From Ndongobacter massiliensis (GTDB taxonomy: Bacteria; Bacillota; Clostridia; Tissierellales; Peptoniphilaceae), in the NCBI RefSeq assembly GCF_900120375.1, contig NZ_LT635480.1:1556840-1620839 (forward strand): 64,000 nt of DNA. The letters are read 5' to 3'. The notes beneath the pieces are model-generated. The model worked only from the letters and a program-made list of their open reading frames with translations, had not been told where the DNA came from and ran no database searches. Position 1 is the stretch's first letter. Each line of letters starts with the position of its first letter. A program made the translations under genes and the position numbers. Shown piece after piece: positions 44,318 to 53,974 of the stretch.

Positions 44318-45478
44318 TCAATCAAACACCACCGACCAATGGTCGTCCGCCGCTGCTTTCATGCACTGCAAAATCGAGCGCCGCGTGACGCGATCGGTAG
44401 CCAGTTCCGGCAATTCTTCCGGCGCAAAAAAGCCGATGGCATCCGTCTCCGTATTCGGAGAAAAAGCCTCCTGCAGTGCCGTCCAGGAAACGGAAGGATC
44501 CTTGCGTTCGCACAAAATGTAGCATTTTATCACTTCAAACCAATAGGGATCGTAATCATATTGCGAACGATTTTCAATGGCAATCAAACGCTTTTTTTGC
44601 ACGACAATGCCTGCTTCTTCCAGGCATTCCTTCTCCGCCGTTTCTCCGATGCCCATGCCGCTGTCGCACCATCCGCCCGGCAAAGACCAACGATTCGCCA
44701 TTCGTTCGTGGACGAGCAGAATTTTTCCCCGCTCCACAATCGCCGCCCGCACCTCGACTTTCGGGGTCGGATAGCCCTTTTCTTCCGATAGAAAACCCAA
44801 CATGCGCCGCGCAGTCCTACCCGTTTTCTTCGCCAGAATCTGTGCGGCAATGTACTGTAATCGTTCAAAGCGATCGCGATCAAACGGATCTTTGGTATAA
44901 GCAAGCCCCTCCTGTGCCAAGTCGCAGAGCGCCTTGACCGGAACCGTCCAATCGTGTTGTGTCGCCGGATCCTCCGTCAGGCTGCGGAGATCGCGCCAGA
45001 ACAGGAGAAAGCGGTCGCGCACCGACGGGATGATCAGCGGATCGTTCCAGGCCTGCGGATCCAATGAAATCCAACGAGCGTCCACGGTTTCCCCCGGCTG
45101 CAAATGCAAATCCTCGAGGGGAACGTCGCGCTGCACAAAAAAGAAACTCATCCAACCGTCCAGTTCCGGAATAAAGAAGCGATCTAGGTAGGTCAATGCC
45201 TCTTTTTCGCAGACAATGCCGGTTTCTTCCGCCAGTTCCCGTGCCGCCGCCGTCGCAAGCGCTTCTCCCGCTAATACCGAACCTGCCGTCAGTTCCCAAT
45301 AGCCTGCGTAACTCTTTTCGGGGGCTCGTTTGGTCATCAGCACTTCCCGCCGGGAATTGACGACAAAAATGCAAACCATATGATGAAAACAACCTGCCGG
45401 AAGAGGTACGCCGCGTTGATGGCGACCGACAAAAACTCCCCTGCGATCGTATAAATCCCACCACTCTTTTTCCCGCAT
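44318..45478 (-). CDS. Fusion of two Nudix hydrolases
   Basis: 386 residues. The N-terminal half (about 1-165) is an Idi/YfcD-like Nudix domain with a perfect Nudix box (G-x5-E-x7-RELAEETGI, about 66-88). The C-terminal half has the Nudix_N_2 region (LAQEGLAYTKDPFDRDRFERL) and a second Nudix domain whose box reads GGWCDSGMGIGETAEKECLEE, with Met and Lys at the usual Glu and Arg positions, the second of which is common in that subfamily. Substrates would be nucleoside diphosphates linked to another group; the exact one is unknown. It follows sigB by 14 nt. Confidence 0.88.
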   Translation of the reverse strand: MREKEWWDLYDRRGVFVGRHQRGVPLPAGCFHHMVCIFVVNSRREVLMTKRAPEKSYAGYWELTAGSVLAGEALATAAARELAEETGIVCEKEALTYLDRFFIPELDGWMSFFFVQRDVPLEDLHLQPGETVDARWISLDPQAWNDPLIIPSVRDRFLLFWRDLRSLTEDPATQHDWTVPVKALCDLAQEGLAYTKDPFDRDRFERLQYIAAQILAKKTGRTARRMLGFLSEEKGYPTPKVEVRAAIVERGKILLVHERMANRWSLPGGWCDSGMGIGETAEKECLEEAGIVVQKKRLIAIENRSQYDYDPYWFEVIKCYILCERKDPSVSWTALQEAFSPNTETDAIGFFAPEELPELATDRVTRRSILQCMKAAADDHWSVVFD

Positions 45479-45492
45479 ATTCTCCTCCCTGG

Positions 45493-46281
45493 TTACTTCT
45501 TCTTTGCGAGATCCGCCTCTGTGATGTGCAGCTCGTCTCGAAACTTCTGGATAATCTTCTTTTCAATCCGCGAAACAGTCATTTGTGAAATCGACAACTC
45601 CCGGGCAATCGCGGTCTGCGTTTTTTTATCGTAATACCGAAAATACAGGATCTTTTTTTCCAGTTCGTTAAAATCGGCAGAGGCACGTGCAATTAAATCC
45701 TCAAAATCAATCTGATCAAAATTTTCATCCATCGCGCCGACCAGATCGCCCAGATTCATGTCCCGCTCCTCCGTACCGGATTCAAAACTCTGATCCAGCG
45801 ATTGCGGTGCATACACCTTGGACGCCTCCATGGATTCCAACACTTCTTCTTCGGAAATCCCCAGATATTCCGCAATATCTCCGATGGTCGGCTGGCGTTG
45901 CAGCTGTTGCGTTAACACGACGCGCGCTTGATTGGCTTTCTTCGATAATTCCTGAATGCGGCGCGGCACGCGAATCACCCAGCCCTTATCGCGAAAATGA
46001 CGCTTTAATTCCCCTACAATGGTTGGCGTGGCAAAACTGGAAAATTCGTAGCCTTTGGAAACATCATAGCGGTCGACCGCATAAATCAGTGCCAGCGAGG
46101 CCACCTGATACAGATCGTCGTACTCAATGCCTCGGTTTACATATTTTTTCGCAAGAATTTCCGCAATATAAAGATATTCCGTGATCAACTGATCGCGAAT
46201 GCGTTTATCTCCGGTTTCTTTCAGTTGTTGAAAAAGGACTCTGGTCCGTTCGCGGCGTTGTTTTTTTTCCGCCCTCGACAT
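45493..46281 (-). CDS. sigB: SigB/SigF-family RNA polymerase sigma factor
   Basis: 262 residues with sigma-70 region 2 (YDDLYQVASLALIYAVDRYD, FSSFATPTIVGELKRHFRDKGW), region 3 (RVPRRIQELSKK ... PTIGDIAEYLGI) and region 4 (EKKILYFRYYDKKTQTAIARELSISQMTVSRIEKKI), in the order and wording of SigB/SigF factors. The ATG at 46281 is used (AGAGGTGG upstream); a GTG five codons earlier overlaps the rsbW stop and cannot be excluded. In an operon with rsbV and rsbW. No spore genes are in the window, so general stress control is more likely than sporulation. Confidence 0.93.
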   Translation of the reverse strand: MSRAEKKQRRERTRVLFQQLKETGDKRIRDQLITEYLYIAEILAKKYVNRGIEYDDLYQVASLALIYAVDRYDVSKGYEFSSFATPTIVGELKRHFRDKGWVIRVPRRIQELSKKANQARVVLTQQLQRQPTIGDIAEYLGISEEEVLESMEASKVYAPQSLDQSFESGTEERDMNLGDLVGAMDENFDQIDFEDLIARASADFNELEKKILYFRYYDKKTQTAIARELSISQMTVSRIEKKIIQKFRDELHITEADLAKKK

Positions 46282-46292
46282 GTCCACCTCTT

Positions 46293-46643
46293 TCACGGCA
46301 ACCGTTTCTTTTCCAAAATGATACAGTCACCTTCTTCGATATAGGAATCGAGCAGGCTGTCTAAAATCAAACGATGCAAATCCTTCTCCGGTACTTCCTC
46401 TGCCTCCTCGCTCAGCTGTTGGGCGCGAATTTCGATGCGCAGCGCTCCCGGCGAGAGAATAAAATCCACATCGAGCACCTCGTTTTTTGCAATCAACGGA
46501 TTGACCGCTTCCGAAACACATACGCGCCAATCGTCCACCGCTTCCACGTCAAATCCCTGTGCATTGGCGAGGGAAGAGGTCACCAGGCGCAGCGTTGAAA
46601 CATAGGCCGCCTTCGAAGGAATGCGCACACTGACTTTTTCCAT
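46293..46643 (-). CDS. rsbW: RsbW-like anti-sigma factor lacking ATP-binding motifs
   Basis: 116 residues against the usual 140-160. The N-terminal half resembles RsbW/SpoIIAB (RIPSKAAYVSTLRLVTSSLA ... WRVCVSEAVNPLI). The N-box EAVTN is altered to EAVNP, and the DxGxGF and GxGLGL motifs that bind ATP, with the ATP-lid, are absent; the sequence passes straight from LRIEIRAQQ to DLHRLILDSLLDSYIEEGDCIILEKK. It may bind sigma but is unlikely to phosphorylate RsbV. The gene order rsbV-rsbW-sigB supports the call. Confidence 0.78.
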   Translation of the reverse strand: MEKVSVRIPSKAAYVSTLRLVTSSLANAQGFDVEAVDDWRVCVSEAVNPLIAKNEVLDVDFILSPGALRIEIRAQQLSEEAEEVPEKDLHRLILDSLLDSYIEEGDCIILEKKRLP

Positions 46644-46644
46644 G

Positions 46645-46956
46645 CTACGCCCCCATCACAAAGAGCTGATCCAACTCGGTAATGGCAAATAATTTTCGGA
46701 TATGTTCCTTTGCATGGCAAATATGCAGACTGTGCCCTGCTTCCTGAATCAATTTATAGAGCGAGATCAGTACCCCGAGACCGGTGGAATCGAGATATTC
46801 CAACTCCTGCAAATCAAAATACAAATCGGCAGGTTTTTTTTGATAGGCTTCGGTGACGGACTTTTTCAATTCGGGTGAAGAAATAATATCCAAGTCCCCC
46901 TGAAGGGAAAAATTCAGACGGTTTTCCGACTCGCTGCAAGTACTGTGAAATTTCAT
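46645..46956 (-). CDS. rsbV: RsbV-type anti-anti-sigma factor (STAS domain)
   Basis: 103-residue STAS domain with ISSPEL and the phospho-acceptor serine in YLDSTGLGVL (Ser57). In partner switching the unphosphorylated form displaces sigma from RsbW. It lies 29 nt after the gyrA stop, so it may be carried on the gyr transcript. Confidence 0.92.
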   Translation of the reverse strand: MKFHSTCSESENRLNFSLQGDLDIISSPELKKSVTEAYQKKPADLYFDLQELEYLDSTGLGVLISLYKLIQEAGHSLHICHAKEHIRKLFAITELDQLFVMGA

Positions 46957-46985
46957 AGTTCCCCCTTCTACAAAGAAAGTAGCGG

Positions 46986-49415
46986 TTACTCTTCGTCCAT
47001 GTATTTTCCAACCGCGGCGATCTGATCCTCTTCGCGGCTGACCTCTTTTAATTTGACGCCCTGCGTGCCCCGTCCCTGTGTCGAGATGGTGGCGACATCT
47101 AAGCGGATAATATCACCCGACTGCGAAACCAACAAGACCTCATCGTCCTTCTTTACGAGCATACCGGCAATGAGTTTGCCCGTCTTTTTCGTCAGTTTAT
47201 AGGTAATCAGACCCTTGCCGCCGCGATTCTGCAGCGTATAATGTTCGAGCAGCGTCTTTTTCCCATAGCCGCCTTCCGAGATAACCAATAGATAGTTATT
47301 CTCCATCACCAGGTCCATATCGACCAGGTGATCGTCCGGTGCCAAACGCATCCCGATCACGCCCTGTCCGGCGCGACCGATGGCGCGGACATTCTGTAAA
47401 TTAAAGCGAATCGACATGCCGTTCTCTGTAACCATCATCGCTTCTTCGTCGTCTTTTCCGATGCGAACCGCTATGAGTTCGTCGCCTTCGACGATCGTGA
47501 TAGCGCGAACACCATTCATGCGAATATTGCGGAAATTTTCCGTGGAGCATTTTTTAATAATGCCGTTGCGCGTCGCCATAATCAGATAGCGATCCTCATC
47601 CAGTGAGGTGAGCGGGAACATGGCAGCCACGTGCTCCTTCGGATCCAAAGGCAGCAAGTTGACGATCGCCTGCCCCTTTGCGGTGCGCTTTCCTTCCTGA
47701 AGTTCGTGCGCCATTAACGTGTACACGCGTCCGAAATTCGTAAAGAAGAGTAACCGGTCATGTGTGGAAACGACATACAAATTCGTAATATAGTCGTCAT
47801 CCCGCGTCGTCATCCCGCGTATGCCCTTTCCGCCGCGATTTTGCACCTTATACGTATCCACCGGCGTGCGCTTGATGTACCCACGCTTCGTCAGCGTCAC
47901 CAGAACGTCCTCTTCCTGAATGAGGTCTTCGATATTGATTTCATCTGCCGCCGGCATAATTTTTGTGCGCCGCTTATCGGCATACCGTTCCCGAATATCG
48001 CGCAATTCCTCTTCAATAACATGCAATAACACGCGCTCACTGCTGAGTATCTCCCGAAATGTGGCTATTTTTTTCAGCAGTTCTTCGTACTCTTCGTCTA
48101 ATTTTTCGCGCTCCAAACCCGACAGGCGCTTGAGTTGCATATCGAGGATTGCCTGCGATTGAATCGCATCCAAGCCGAATCGCTCGTTGAAAATCTGCTT
48201 GATCTGCGCACTGTCGTAACTGGACCGGATAATTTTGATGATCTCATCAATATGGTCAATGGCCACGCGCAAGCCCTCGACGATATGCGCGCGCGCCTCC
48301 GCCTTGTCCAAATCATATTGTGTCCGGCGCGTTACCACGTCTTTTTGGTGTTCTACATAGTAGTGCAGCATTTCTTTGAGCGACAGAATCCGCGGCTGCC
48401 CATCCACCAATGCCAAATTGATAATGCCGAAAGTCGTCTCCATCTGCGTCTGCATATAAAGATTATTCAATACTACTTTCGGGATGGCATCGCGCCGCAA
48501 ATCGATGATAATGCGCATGCCCGTGCGGTTCGTATCATCTCGAATGGCAGTAATCCCGTCGATCTTCTTATCTCGCGCCAAATCGGCAATTTTTTTAATC
48601 AGGGTCGCTTTGTTGACTTGGTAGGGGATTTCCGTGATGACAATGCGATTTTTCCCGCGGTGTTCTTCGATATTCGCCACAGCGCGCAGTTTGATTTTTC
48701 CGCGCCCCGTTTCATAAGCGCGCCGAATTTCACTCTTTCCCATGATGTGCGCCGCCGTTGGAAAATCCGGTCCCTTGATGTGTTTCATCAACTCTTTCAG
48801 AGAAATTTCCGGATTCTCCATATAGGCGATGCACCCATCGATGACTTCGCCCAGATTGTGCGGCGCCATATTCGTCGCCATACCGACCGCAATGCCCGCG
48901 GATCCGTTGACTAAGAGATTCGGAAATCGCGACGGCAACACCGTCGGTTCCAATTCCTCTTCATCGAAATTCGGTTGAAAGTCCACCGTATTTTTTCCGA
49001 TATCGCGCAGCATCTCCTGCGCCAATTTCGTCATGCGCACTTCCGTATAACGCATCGCTGCAGCGCCGTCGCCGTCAACCGAACCGAAGTTTCCCTGCCC
49101 GTCCGCCAGCAAATAACGCGTATTGAACGGCTGCGCCAAGCGCACCACCGCATCGTAAATCGCAGAATCGCCATGTGGATGGAAACGACCCATGACATCA
49201 CCGACCAGACGCGCCGATTTTCGATACGGTTTATCCGGCGTCAAACCCAGTAAATTCATACCGTAGAGAATGCGCCGATGGACCGGTTTTAATCCGTCTC
49301 GCACATCCGGCAGCGCGCGCGCCACGATAACCGACATCGAATAATCGAGGTACGAAGTGCGCATCTCTTTTTCTATATCAACCGGTAAAATACCGTCTTT
49401 CTGTATATCCGTCAT
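46986..49415 (-). CDS. gyrA: DNA gyrase subunit A
   Basis: 809 residues. Catalytic Tyr123 in AAAMRYTEVRM; quinolone region HPHGDSAIYD with the drug-sensitive Ser84 and Asp88; C-terminal beta-propeller repeats with the GyrA-box-like QNRGGKG. The ATG at 49415 is chosen (GGAGGAAAGC upstream) over a TTG that overlaps the gyrB stop. Confidence 0.97.
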   Translation of the reverse strand: MTDIQKDGILPVDIEKEMRTSYLDYSMSVIVARALPDVRDGLKPVHRRILYGMNLLGLTPDKPYRKSARLVGDVMGRFHPHGDSAIYDAVVRLAQPFNTRYLLADGQGNFGSVDGDGAAAMRYTEVRMTKLAQEMLRDIGKNTVDFQPNFDEEELEPTVLPSRFPNLLVNGSAGIAVGMATNMAPHNLGEVIDGCIAYMENPEISLKELMKHIKGPDFPTAAHIMGKSEIRRAYETGRGKIKLRAVANIEEHRGKNRIVITEIPYQVNKATLIKKIADLARDKKIDGITAIRDDTNRTGMRIIIDLRRDAIPKVVLNNLYMQTQMETTFGIINLALVDGQPRILSLKEMLHYYVEHQKDVVTRRTQYDLDKAEARAHIVEGLRVAIDHIDEIIKIIRSSYDSAQIKQIFNERFGLDAIQSQAILDMQLKRLSGLEREKLDEEYEELLKKIATFREILSSERVLLHVIEEELRDIRERYADKRRTKIMPAADEINIEDLIQEEDVLVTLTKRGYIKRTPVDTYKVQNRGGKGIRGMTTRDDDYITNLYVVSTHDRLLFFTNFGRVYTLMAHELQEGKRTAKGQAIVNLLPLDPKEHVAAMFPLTSLDEDRYLIMATRNGIIKKCSTENFRNIRMNGVRAITIVEGDELIAVRIGKDDEEAMMVTENGMSIRFNLQNVRAIGRAGQGVIGMRLAPDDHLVDMDLVMENNYLLVISEGGYGKKTLLEHYTLQNRGGKGLITYKLTKKTGKLIAGMLVKKDDEVLLVSQSGDIIRLDVATISTQGRGTQGVKLKEVSREEDQIAAVGKYMDEE

Positions 49416-49432
49416 GCTTTCCTCCGCTCCTA

Positions 49433-51343
49433 TCAACCGATGGTATCAATATTTCGGGCAAATTTCGCATTTTCTTCAATGAATTCGCGCCGCGGCGCCA
49501 CCTTATCCCCCATCAGCGTCGTAAACGTTTCATCGACACTCATCGATTCGGTATCGATGTGCACTTGCAACAGGATGCGATGATCCGGCGACATCGTCGT
49601 TTCCCACAATTGATCATCGTTCATTTCACCGAGACCTTTGTAACGATTCAGTTTGTAGGAGCCTTCTTCCACGCCATCCAACACGCGTTCCAGTTCTTTA
49701 TCGTCATACACATAGCGCTCTTTTTTGCCCATCGTGACGCGATACAGCGGCGGCTGGGCGATATAGACGTGCCCCTGATCAATTAACGGCCGCAAATACC
49801 GGTAAAAGAACGTCAATAACAATGTGCGAATGTGTGCGCCGTCCACATCGGCATCGGTCATGATGATAATTTTTCCATAGCGCAATTTTGAAATATCAAA
49901 TTCCGGACCGATTCCCGTGCCGAAAGCTGTGACCATCGACTTGATTTCCTCATAGCTGAGAATGTGATCCAGACGCGCTTTTTCGACATTCAAAATTTTA
50001 CCGCGCAGCGGAAGAATCGCCTGAATGCGGTTGTCACGTCCCGTCTTTGCCGAACCGCCGGCGGAATCGCCCTCGACTAGGAAAATTTCATTGACGGAAA
50101 TATCACTTTCCTGACAATCCGCCAATTTTCCGGGCAATGTCGTATTGTCCAGAAGCGAACGCTTCCGCGTCAGATCTCTGGCTTTGCGTGCCGCATGGCG
50201 TGCCCTCTGGGAGGTTAATGCTTTTTCCAAAATCACTTTGGCAATGCGCGGATTCTCCTCGAGATATGCCTCCAGCGCCGTGGAAAAGAAGGTATCGACG
50301 ATGCCACGTACTTCACTATTGCCTAATTTTGACTTTGTCTGTCCCTCAAATTGCGGATTCTGCACTTTCACACAGACAATCGCCGTCAACCCTTCGCGGG
50401 AATCTTCCCCGGACAAATTCTCATCTTTTTCTTTAATAATATTGTATTTTCTTCCGTACTCATTGAGTGACTTGGTCAATGCGGAACGAAACCCGGTGAG
50501 ATGCGTACCGCCCTCCGGCGTTAAAATATTATTGGCAAATGCCAGCGTCACTTCGGAATACGCATCGGTGTACTGCAGAGAAATATCGACCAACGCCCCG
50601 TCTTGTTCGCCTGAAAAATGAAGAATCTCCTTGTGCAGCGGATTCTTGTTGCGATTCAGATGTTTGACAAATTCCCGTATGCCGCCTTCATAGTGGAAGC
50701 GTTCCTGCGTTCCGTCACGCTCATCAATAAAATGAAACTTCAAGCCGGCATTCAGAAACGCCATTTCGCGAAAGCGCTTCATTAAGATCTCTTTATGAAA
50801 ATCGAGCACTTCAAAGATTTCCGCATCCGGAATAAAGCGAATGCGCGTTCCCGTTTTTTTCGCCTTTCCCGTAACTTCGAGCGGCCCTAGAGATTTGCCG
50901 CGGGAAAACGCCTGATGGTATTCTTGTCCATCGCGCCACACCCAGGCATCCAGCCGCTCGGAGAGCGCATTGACGACAGAAACGCCAACTCCGTGTAATC
51001 CTCCGGAATATTGATAGGCTTTGGAATCGAATTTTCCGCCGGCGTGCAGAATCGTCAGAACCGTTTCCAACGTGGAAAGTCCTGTCTGGTGATGTTTTTC
51101 TACGGGAATGCCGCTGCCGTCATCCGTAACCGTGCAGCTGCCATCTTTTCCCAATACAATTTCCACTTTACTACAGCGACCTGCCAATGCCTCGTCGACC
51201 GAGTTGTCCACCACTTCGTAGACGAGATGGTGCAAACCGCGTTCATCCGTGGAACCAATATACATACCCGGACGCACCCGAACGGCTTCTAACCCCTCCA
51301 GTACGCGAATATTACTTTCGCCGTAATTATCCTTTTTTGCCAT
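49433..51343 (-). CDS. gyrB: DNA gyrase subunit B
   Basis: 636 residues: GHKL ATPase (VRVRPGMYIGSTDERGLHHLVYEVVDNSVDEA), transducer, and TOPRIM (EGDSAGGSAKTGRDNRIQAILPLRGK ... DADVDGAHIRTLLLTFFYR). The ATG at 51343 is chosen for its AAAGGAA site; the one 8 codons earlier overlaps recF. Confidence 0.97.
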   Translation of the reverse strand: MAKKDNYGESNIRVLEGLEAVRVRPGMYIGSTDERGLHHLVYEVVDNSVDEALAGRCSKVEIVLGKDGSCTVTDDGSGIPVEKHHQTGLSTLETVLTILHAGGKFDSKAYQYSGGLHGVGVSVVNALSERLDAWVWRDGQEYHQAFSRGKSLGPLEVTGKAKKTGTRIRFIPDAEIFEVLDFHKEILMKRFREMAFLNAGLKFHFIDERDGTQERFHYEGGIREFVKHLNRNKNPLHKEILHFSGEQDGALVDISLQYTDAYSEVTLAFANNILTPEGGTHLTGFRSALTKSLNEYGRKYNIIKEKDENLSGEDSREGLTAIVCVKVQNPQFEGQTKSKLGNSEVRGIVDTFFSTALEAYLEENPRIAKVILEKALTSQRARHAARKARDLTRKRSLLDNTTLPGKLADCQESDISVNEIFLVEGDSAGGSAKTGRDNRIQAILPLRGKILNVEKARLDHILSYEEIKSMVTAFGTGIGPEFDISKLRYGKIIIMTDADVDGAHIRTLLLTFFYRYLRPLIDQGHVYIAQPPLYRVTMGKKERYVYDDKELERVLDGVEEGSYKLNRYKGLGEMNDDQLWETTMSPDHRILLQVHIDTESMSVDETFTTLMGDKVAPRREFIEENAKFARNIDTIG

Positions 51344-51354
51344 GGTATTCCTTT

Positions 51355-52476
51355 CTATTTTTTCCATCGCCTGCTTTCGGTTTCCTCACTCAGGACCCCT
51401 TGGCAAATATGGAAGATACGCCCATTTTCGCCGGGCGTTTCTGTGAGCAGATTCCCCAATCGATTGGCGGTAATCATCGTCTGATAGGGACCAATCATCT
51501 GTAATAGCTGCTTGCTCCGGTTTGGATCCAATTCCGAAAATACATCGTCCAACAACAGCAGCGGCGCACTGGCATTGTGCGCTTCCAAAATGGAAACCTC
51601 CGCCCATTTTAATGCCAAGGCGGCCGTGCGGCTCTGTCCCTGCGAGGCGTACCGCCTTGCCGGCATTCCGTTGATGGTCAGCAGCAGATCGTCTTTATGT
51701 GGCCCGACATCGGTATTTTTCTGCATCAAATCACGATCTCGTGAATCGATGAGCGCCTGCAGCATTTGTTTTTCAAATGTATCCGACAGCGGTATGGCGG
51801 TTTCATACTGCACGCCAAATTTTTCGCGTCCACCGGACATTTTTTGATGAAATCCCTTCGCTTCTTCTTGAATTTCCTGCACCAACGCTTCGCGTTGTTG
51901 CACAATGCGGTATGCCGCTTGTACTAATTGCTGATCCAATGTTGAAAGCTGCGCTTCAAACCATCGATCTTTTCTTCCTTTCAGCAGCCGATTGCGTTGA
52001 TACAGAATCCGTTCGTAGGCTCCCAACTCTTTATTATAATGGAGATTGATTCCCTGTAACAGACTGTCGAGATACCCTCTACGATACGCGGGACCCGCTT
52101 GCACCAATCGCAACTCCTGTGGAGAAAAAAGAACCACATCAAATTGATAGCTCAGTTCGCGCAGATTTTCTATTTCAATCTCATTGATGCGCACGCGTTT
52201 CCGATCGACCATGGACAATTTACACTCCACCGTTTTTTGTTGCCCATTTCGATCAATGACCGCCCTTACATAGGCACTGCGTTCCCCGAAACGAATGAGT
52301 TCGCGCTCGCGGATATTTTTAAATACCGTGCCACGTGCACTTAAATAGACACTCTCCAACAAATTCGTTTTGCCCTGCGCATTTTCCCCGATAAGCAGAT
52401 TCAATCCGGGATGAAAAAGAACCTTCTGGTACCGATAGTTCCTGTAATTGATAAGAAGAAGTTCTTTCAAAAACAC
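51355..52476 (-). CDS. recF: DNA replication and repair protein RecF
   Basis: 373 residues with an SMC-like ATPase: Walker A GENAQGKTN (near 31-39), signature ASQGQSRT, Walker B LLLLDDVFSELD. GTG start (reads GTGTTTTTGAAA) with AGGGAT upstream. Part of the dnaN-yaaA-recF-gyrB order. Confidence 0.95.
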   Translation of the reverse strand: MFLKELLLINYRNYRYQKVLFHPGLNLLIGENAQGKTNLLESVYLSARGTVFKNIRERELIRFGERSAYVRAVIDRNGQQKTVECKLSMVDRKRVRINEIEIENLRELSYQFDVVLFSPQELRLVQAGPAYRRGYLDSLLQGINLHYNKELGAYERILYQRNRLLKGRKDRWFEAQLSTLDQQLVQAAYRIVQQREALVQEIQEEAKGFHQKMSGGREKFGVQYETAIPLSDTFEKQMLQALIDSRDRDLMQKNTDVGPHKDDLLLTINGMPARRYASQGQSRTAALALKWAEVSILEAHNASAPLLLLDDVFSELDPNRSKQLLQMIGPYQTMITANRLGNLLTETPGENGRIFHICQGVLSEETESRRWKK

Positions 52477-52506
52477 AAAGGATCCCTTTCCCGGACTCTG
52501 CCCCGC

Positions 52507-52728
52507 CTATGCCTCACCCTTGGAAGAAATGCATGCCGCCGCGTCACCAAAAGAAAAACAATCGCCATCGTACAGTTTTTTTCCACGCTGCATACAAACG
52601 GTACCGTTAACCGCAACCGCACCTTCCTGCACCAACGCCTTTGCCTCGGCGCCCGAAGCGACGAAAGATGCCAATTTCATCGCCTGATCCAACCGGATAT
52701 ATGGCGTGTGGATGACCAAATTTTCCAT
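52507..52728 (-). CDS. yaaA: S4-domain protein YaaA/RlbA
   Basis: 73-residue S4 RNA-binding protein (IRLDQAMKLASFVASGAEAKALVQEGAVAVNG), always found between dnaN and recF in Firmicutes. Its start overlaps the dnaN stop by one base. Confidence 0.92.
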   Translation of the reverse strand: MENLVIHTPYIRLDQAMKLASFVASGAEAKALVQEGAVAVNGTVCMQRGKKLYDGDCFSFGDAAACISSKGEA

Positions 52729-53834
52729 CAGGCACCCCCGACGCGCACCGGAAGTACCAGATAAAGATAATCCGCTTCTTCAGCCGGACGAATCACCATG
52801 GGATTGAGCGAACCGTTGACATGCAGACGCACTTCTTCACAATCCAACGCTTTTAATCCCTGTAGGAGATATGCGGCATTAAAGGCAATTCGCATGGCTT
52901 CCCCGTCACAACGGATGGGCAAAGACTCATTCACCGTTCCGATCTCCGAATTGGATTCCATGCGCAGCAAAGAACCGTCGACAAAGAGCTTTACCAGATT
53001 GGCGTGTTCCGCATTGGAAAGCAGCGTCGCACGCTCCAATGCATCGACAAAGTCTTGGCGATTTACATCTACTTTTGTACGGAATTCGGTAGAAATAATC
53101 TCCCGATAGTTGATATATTTCTTATCGATCAGACGCGCATAAAAACGTGTCGTTTCATCTTCAAAGACAACGGTACCCGGCAGCCTGCGAATCGTCGTCA
53201 ATCCCATATCCGGGAAAATATGAAGCACATCATCCATCGCCCGTTTCGGAAGGATGAAGGATTCCATTTCCACATCAGTTCCCTGCGCAATCGGAACGCT
53301 TCGCACTGCCAAACGGTAGCCATCCAGCGCCACAAAGCGCAGATGATCGCCCTCTTTTTCTACAAATATGCCCGTTAACGCCAACTTATTTTCATCCAAG
53401 GAAGTGGCAAATCCCGTCTCAATAATCGCGCGGCGCAGAACATCATTATGCAGTGCCAAACAGGGTTGATTCGGTTCTTCCGGCAGCGTTGGAAAATCGG
53501 CTGCATTGCTCAGCTGCATCCGAAAATGTGCATTCCCGCAGTCAATTTCTGCCATATCCCCATTGGTCGACAGCACTGCTTCCTCCGCCGGTAATTTTCG
53601 AAAAATATTGCCGATAATGGTGGAAGGCAGAACGACGATACCGGCTTCTTCCACCATACAAGGCAGCGTTGTTTGAATGGAACGTTCCAAGTCTGTAGAT
53701 GTCAATTGTAATTTTTGTTCCCCCGCTTCTAAACGGATATTCGTTAAAATACTCATGGTTGCCCGACCGGCAACCGCTCGTTGTGCGATTGCGATTGCTG
53801 CACTGAGCGCTTGGGGTTGAATTCGTATGCGCAT
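52728..53834 (-). CDS. dnaN: DNA polymerase III sliding clamp (beta)
   Basis: 368 residues, the three clamp domains with conserved LALTGIFVE, FILPKRAMDDV and C-terminal hydrophobic YLVLPVRV. AAGGAGG precedes the ATG. Confidence 0.97.
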   Translation of the reverse strand: MRIRIQPQALSAAIAIAQRAVAGRATMSILTNIRLEAGEQKLQLTSTDLERSIQTTLPCMVEEAGIVVLPSTIIGNIFRKLPAEEAVLSTNGDMAEIDCGNAHFRMQLSNAADFPTLPEEPNQPCLALHNDVLRRAIIETGFATSLDENKLALTGIFVEKEGDHLRFVALDGYRLAVRSVPIAQGTDVEMESFILPKRAMDDVLHIFPDMGLTTIRRLPGTVVFEDETTRFYARLIDKKYINYREIISTEFRTKVDVNRQDFVDALERATLLSNAEHANLVKLFVDGSLLRMESNSEIGTVNESLPIRCDGEAMRIAFNAAYLLQGLKALDCEEVRLHVNGSLNPMVIRPAEEADYLYLVLPVRVGGA

Positions 53835-53974
53835 GGCGCCTCCTTATAAGAATAATAAAGATAGTAGAAACAGCAGTAGGGGCTGTGGAATCCGTGGAAA
53901 AGTGCAATCTGACGCAGAAAAGAGCCTTTTCTTTCGTGGATAAGTCGATTTTTCCGGTGGATAAAAACGTGGAA
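53835..53974. promoter_or_regulatory. dnaA-dnaN spacer with DnaA-box-like sites
   Basis: Contains CGTGGATAA (53935-53943) and GGTGGATAA (53956-53964), each one base from the reverse DnaA box TGTGGATAA, plus several TGTGGAA/CGTGGAA variants. It could be the second half of a bipartite oriC and the dnaN leader. Confidence 0.5.

Noticed and set aside
48135-48914. Long open frame antisense to gyrA (259 codons)
   Set aside because: Shadow; the gyrA reading has full family motifs.
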